Source of the DNA: JAJPHT01 sp035687045
Lineage (GTDB): Archaea; Thermoplasmatota; SW-10-69-26; JACQPN01; JAJPHT01
Direction: 5' to 3'
DNA: 9,463 nucleotides
Assembly: GCA_035687045.1 (NCBI GenBank)
Contig: DASRYU010000101.1
Span: 1-9,463, forward strand
In this document: positions 6,691 to 9,463 of the stretch, in pieces
How positions within the stretch are numbered: the first letter of the stretch is position 1
Layout: each line of letters opens with the position of its first letter
Translations under genes and position numbers: made by a program
The notes under the pieces: generated by a model
Told to the model about the DNA's origin: nothing
Database searches by the model: none
Seen by the model: the letters and a program-made list of their open reading frames with translations, nothing else

Positions 6691-6755
6691 AACGGGCAGG
6701 CCCCCGCGCCCGCGCCCTCGCCTCGGCCCGCGCCCGGGGCGCGAAGCGCCCTCCC

Positions 6756-6761
6756 ATTTTT
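6756..6761 (+). promoter_or_regulatory. candidate TATA-like element for cdc48
   Basis: ATTTTT interrupts an otherwise GC-only stretch. A TSS about 25 bases on (near 6785) would give a leader of roughly 55-60 bases containing the AAGGAG at 6827-6832. A second AT patch, ACATAT at 6815-6820, is too close to the start to serve a message carrying that Shine-Dalgarno. Confidence 0.35.
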
Positions 6762-6826
6762 CGCAGCCCCGCCTGGCGCAACCCTGAAAGCGATGCCGCC
6801 CGCTGGAACTCGCAACATATCCTCCC

Positions 6827-6832
6827 AAGGAG
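6827..6832 (+). promoter_or_regulatory. Shine-Dalgarno that fixes the TTG start of cdc48
   Basis: AAGGAG ends 9 bases before the TTG at 6842. An in-frame TGA at 6785-6787 closes the frame upstream and no ATG or GTG lies between, so TTG is the only standard start giving the family's N-terminus. Confidence 0.8.
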
Positions 6833-6841
6833 CTGTCACGC

Positions 6842-9061
6842 TTGGCGAAGGAAGTCACTCTCAAGGTCGCAGAAGCAGTCCAGGAGGACGTCGCGAAGGG
6901 TCGCGTGCGGGTGGATGCCGCCACGCGTCTCGACCTCCACCTTACCGTGGGCGATGTCGTCGAGATCATCGGCAAGAAATCCACCGCCGCCATCGTCTGG
7001 CGCGCGCACCCCGACGATGAGGGCAAGGGGCTCATCCGCATGGATGGCCTCATCCGCGACAACGCGGGCGTGGGCATCGGCGACAAAGTGCGCATCCGCA
7101 AGGTCGAGGTCTCCCCGGCGAACCGCATCACGCTCGCCCCCGTCATCGAGGAGGGGCAGAAGCTCCAGTTCGGCTCGGGCATCGAAGGCGTCGTCAAGCG
7201 CGGCCTCTTCAAGCGCCCCGTCACGAAGGGCGACACGGTCATCGTCCCGGGCATCGCGCTCATCGGGCGCGCGCTGCCGTTCATCGTCGTCGAGATCGCG
7301 CCCTCGGGCATCGTGCAGATCACCGAAGGCACGGAGGTCAACATCCGCGAGGAGGCCATCTCCGAGTCGGAGCTCGCCGCGCCGAAGGTCACGTACGAGG
7401 ACGTCGGCGGCCTCAAGGACGAGCTCACGAAGGTGCGCGAGATGATCGAGCTCCCGCTCAAGCACCCGGAGCTCTTCGACCGCCTCGGCATCGAGCCCCC
7501 CAAGGGCGTGCTTCTCCAGGGTCCCCCCGGCACCGGCAAGACGCTCATCGCGAAGGCGGTGGCGAACGAGTCGGGCGCCAACTTCTACAGCATCCAGGGC
7601 CCCGAGATCATGAGCAAGTTCTACGGCGAGTCGGAGGCCCGCCTGCGCGAGGTGTTCGAGGAGGCCGAGCAGAACGCGCCCGCGATCATCTTCATCGACG
7701 AGATCGACTCCATCGCGTCCAAGCGTGAGGACACGCAGGGCGAGGTCGAGCGCCGCGTCGTCGCGCAGCTCCTCACGCTCATGGACGGCCTCAAGGGCCG
7801 CGGCAAGGTCGTCGTCATCGGCGCCACGAACCGCGTGGACGCCGTGGACCCGGCGCTGCGCCGCCCCGGCCGCTTCGACCGCGAGATCGAGATCGGCGTC
7901 CCGTCCCGCGAGGGCCGCAAGGAGGTGCTGCAGATCCACACGCGCAGCATGCCCCTCGCGGCGGACTTCGACATCGACTACCTCGTGGACAACTCCCACG
8001 GCTTCGTCGGCGCCGACCTCGCCGCGCTCGCCAAGGAGGGCGCGATGAAGGCGCTGCGCCGCTACCTCCCCGAGATCGACCTCGAGCAGCCCGTCCCGAC
8101 GGAGGTCCTCGAGAAGATGGAGATCCAGATGAACGACTTCAAGGAGGCGCTCAAGGAGATCGAGCCCTCCGCGCTCCGCGAGGTCCTCATCGAGATCCCG
8201 CGCGTCACGTGGGACGACGTCGGCGGCCTCGGCGAGCTCAAGCAGCAGCTGCGCGAGGCGGTCGAGTGGCCGCTCAACCAGCCTGAGATCTTCAAGAAGA
8301 TGGGCATCAAGCCGCCGCGCGGCATCCTCCTGTACGGACCCCCCGGCACCGGCAAGACGCTCCTCGCGAAGGCCGTGGCCAACGAGAGCCGCGCGAACTT
8401 CATCTCCGTCAAGGGCCCCGAGCTTCTCAGCAAGTGGGTCGGCGAGTCGGAGAAGGCGGTGCGCGAGATCTTCAAGAAGGCGAAGCAGGCCGCGCCCAGC
8501 ATCGTCTTCCTCGACGAGATCGACTCCATCGCGCCCCGCCGCTCGATGGGCTCCTCGGACAGCCACGTGACGGAGCGCATGGTCAACCAGCTCCTCACGT
8601 CGATCGACGGCATGGAGACGCTCGAGGGCGTCGTGGTCATCGGCGCGACGAACCGCCCCGACATCCTCGACCCCGCGCTCCTGCGCGCCGGCCGCTTCGA
8701 CCGCCTCCTCCAGGCGCCGCCGCCCGACAAGGACGCGCGCAAGAAGATCCTCGAGATCCACACGTCCGGCATGCCGCTCAAGGACGTCGACATGGAGCAG
8801 CTCGCGACCCGCACGCAGGGGTACGTGGGCGCCGACCTCCAGTCGCTCGCCCGCGAGGCGGCCATGCTCGCCCTCCGCGAGAACATGAAGGCGGACGTCG
8901 TCACGGGCAAGCACTTCGAAGCGGCGCTCGGCCAGGTCCGCCCCAGCGTGGACGAGAACACGGTCGAGTACTACAAGAAGATCGCCCAGGAGCTCGAAGG
9001 CGGCATCATCCGCCGCCAGAAGGCCGCCCGCGACTCGCAGAAGGGCGTCGAAGTGCTGTGA
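6842..9061 (+). CDS. cdc48: Cdc48/VAT (p97-like) AAA ATPase
   Basis: Archaeal Cdc48/VAT is a cytoplasmic hexamer that uses ATP to unfold proteins and feed them to the proteasome or release them from complexes. The 739 residues match the family's usual length. The N-terminal part has a double-psi barrel (about 4-90) and a second N subdomain (about 105-170). Ring D1 has Walker A GPPGTGKT at 227-234, a pore loop at Lys259-Phe260-Tyr261-Gly262, Walker B IIFIDEID at 282-289, and arginine fingers Arg344 and Arg347. Ring D2 has Walker A at 499-506, a pore loop at Lys531-Trp532-Val533-Gly534, Walker B IVFLDEID at 554-561, and Arg618 and Arg621. Both rings therefore look active. Gln226 replaces the common Tyr before the D1 P-loop. 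The C-terminus ends GVEVL and lacks a hydrophobic-Tyr-X proteasome-docking tail. The TTG start is set by AAGGAG 9 bases upstream. Confidence 0.97.
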   Translation: MAKEVTLKVAEAVQEDVAKGRVRVDAATRLDLHLTVGDVVEIIGKKSTAAIVWRAHPDDEGKGLIRMDGLIRDNAGVGIGDKVRIRKVEVSPANRITLAPVIEEGQKLQFGSGIEGVVKRGLFKRPVTKGDTVIVPGIALIGRALPFIVVEIAPSGIVQITEGTEVNIREEAISESELAAPKVTYEDVGGLKDELTKVREMIELPLKHPELFDRLGIEPPKGVLLQGPPGTGKTLIAKAVANESGANFYSIQGPEIMSKFYGESEARLREVFEEAEQNAPAIIFIDEIDSIASKREDTQGEVERRVVAQLLTLMDGLKGRGKVVVIGATNRVDAVDPALRRPGRFDREIEIGVPSREGRKEVLQIHTRSMPLAADFDIDYLVDNSHGFVGADLAALAKEGAMKALRRYLPEIDLEQPVPTEVLEKMEIQMNDFKEALKEIEPSALREVLIEIPRVTWDDVGGLGELKQQLREAVEWPLNQPEIFKKMGIKPPRGILLYGPPGTGKTLLAKAVANESRANFISVKGPELLSKWVGESEKAVREIFKKAKQAAPSIVFLDEIDSIAPRRSMGSSDSHVTERMVNQLLTSIDGMETLEGVVVIGATNRPDILDPALLRAGRFDRLLQAPPPDKDARKKILEIHTSGMPLKDVDMEQLATRTQGYVGADLQSLAREAAMLALRENMKADVVTGKHFEAALGQVRPSVDENTVEYYKKIAQELEGGIIRRQKAARDSQKGVEVL

Positions 9062-9062
9062 G

Positions 9063-9080
9063 CCCGTGAGGGCTCACGGG
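9063..9080 (+). other. perfect hairpin directly after cdc48, covering the next gene's GTG
   Basis: CCCGTGAG (9063-9070) and CTCACGGG (9073-9080) are exact reverse complements with 2 bases between; 7 pairs with a 4-base loop is the realistic form. It begins 1 base after the cdc48 stop. No T-run follows, so a simple intrinsic terminator is doubtful. The GTG proposed as the next gene's start (9066-9068) lies in the left arm. Confidence 0.6.
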
Positions 9081-9463
9081 ACGCGACGCGCCATCAGGCG
9101 CGGCGCGAGTGCTCTGACGCGAGCGGGACGCGCGGGCCGGCTCGCGGCCGCCATCGTCCTCGTTCTGCTCTCCGCCGGATGCGCCAGCATCAGCGAGGAG
9201 GGGCGGTGGACGCTCATGGGCTCGTTCACGACGGCGCGGAGCGACGCCGACATGGACGCGGTCTGCCGCGCAGCGGGACGCACGCCGCCTTGCGCGTTCC
9301 TGGAGAGCTACCCCGAGCAGTTCATCTTCTCCTTCGACACGCGCCGCGCGTGCGAGCAGGCGCGCGAGCGGATCGCGCGCGTCGAGACGGCGCGCCCGGG
9401 GGAATGCGAGCCCCCGGCGCCGGCGCCGGAGGCGTGGGTGCTCCGGGGGGCGTTCACGATGGA
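9066..9463 (+). CDS. lipoprotein with internal repeat (3'-partial)
   Basis: The frame runs off the right edge; 132 codons are visible. The N-terminus is a lipoprotein signal: an Arg-rich region, a hydrophobic core AAAIVLVLLSAG at 27-38, then the lipobox LSAGC with lipidated Cys39. The mature part has four further Cys residues, and a Pro/Ala linker (EPPAPAPEA) comes near the visible end. The segment WTLMGSFTT soon after the lipobox is echoed by WVLRGAFTM at the right edge, suggesting tandem copies of a roughly 80-residue unit. I do not recognise the family. The only standard start upstream of the signal is the GTG at 9066, 4 bases after the cdc48 stop, with no clear Shine-Dalgarno. That gives an unusually long 26-residue basic region, so a shorter non-standard start (for example CTG at 9114) remains possible. 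Confidence 0.65.
   Translation, partial: MRAHGTRRAIRRGASALTRAGRAGRLAAAIVLVLLSAGCASISEEGRWTLMGSFTTARSDADMDAVCRAAGRTPPCAFLESYPEQFIFSFDTRRACEQARERIARVETARPGECEPPAPAPEAWVLRGAFTM
9087..9102 (+). other. second hairpin downstream of cdc48
   Basis: CGCGCC (9087-9092) pairs exactly with GGCGCG (9097-9102) around an ATCA loop. It follows the first hairpin by 6 bases and precedes the lipoprotein's hydrophobic signal. In such GC-rich DNA a 6-bp stem could be chance; its place next to a stronger hairpin is the reason to list it. Confidence 0.4.

Noticed and set aside
6617..6781. N-terminal extension of the zinc-ribbon ORF
   Set aside because: Low-complexity Arg/Ala/Pro from the GC-rich promoter block; no conserved feature before the ATG at 6616.
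6338..6787. Plus-strand ORF of 149 codons across the right hexamer array
   Set aside because: It begins with Leu/Val repeats from the array and then reads antisense to the zinc-ribbon gene; no recognisable protein.
6836..8914. Long minus-strand open frame of 692 codons opposite cdc48
   Set aside because: Mirror frame of a highly conserved gene with strong third-position GC; composition (Leu/Arg/Asp/Val repeats) is that of a shadow.

Overview
This window comes from a very GC-rich archaeon. The archaeal markers are an Nre-family DNA-repair protein with a C-terminal PCNA-binding (PIP) motif, a Trm-G10-type THUMP tRNA guanine-N2 methyltransferase, and a complete two-ring Cdc48/VAT AAA ATPase. 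The proteins lack the strongly acidic bias of haloarchaea. A high-GC uncultivated lineage such as a Thermoplasmatota clade would fit, but that placement is inference; the archaeal assignment is firm. Coding density is high. No rRNA, tRNA, CRISPR array or insertion sequence was seen, and no gene-free stretch exceeds about 225 bases.

Layout. (1) 1-1014 (+): the C-terminal part of NreA, probably cut by the left edge. (2) 1050-2519 and 2545-4221 (+): two tandem genes for exported, beta-rich, cysteine-containing proteins that I cannot assign; short gaps suggest co-transcription with nre. (3) 4202-4813 and 4810-5820 (-): a translationally coupled pair, the tRNA methyltransferase followed by a PAP2 lipid phosphatase. 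The PAP2 tail overlaps the convergent secreted-protein gene by 20 bases. (4) 5857-6430: a four-helix-bundle (S23/IVP-like) gene bracketed by two CCTCGT-type hexamer arrays in inverted orientation. It sits between the methyltransferase start and the stop codon of a tiny zinc-ribbon gene. (5) 6431-6616 (-): a 61-residue two-CxxC zinc-ribbon protein. (6) 6617-6841: a divergent control region with a canonical G-quadruplex motif, a facing C-rich block and AT-rich promoter candidates. (7) 6842-9061 (+): cdc48 with a TTG start and a good Shine-Dalgarno. (8) 9066-9463 (+): the start of a lipoprotein gene cut by the right edge; two hairpins lie at its beginning.

Most genes are housekeeping: DNA repair with PCNA, tRNA modification, protein unfolding and lipid phosphate metabolism. 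The accessory content is the secreted pair, the repeat-flanked four-helix-bundle unit and the terminal lipoprotein. The repeat-flanked unit is the best candidate for something undescribed: it looks like a discrete insertion, and its left array also creates a misleading hydrophobic N-terminus on the neighbouring methyltransferase if an upstream start is chosen.
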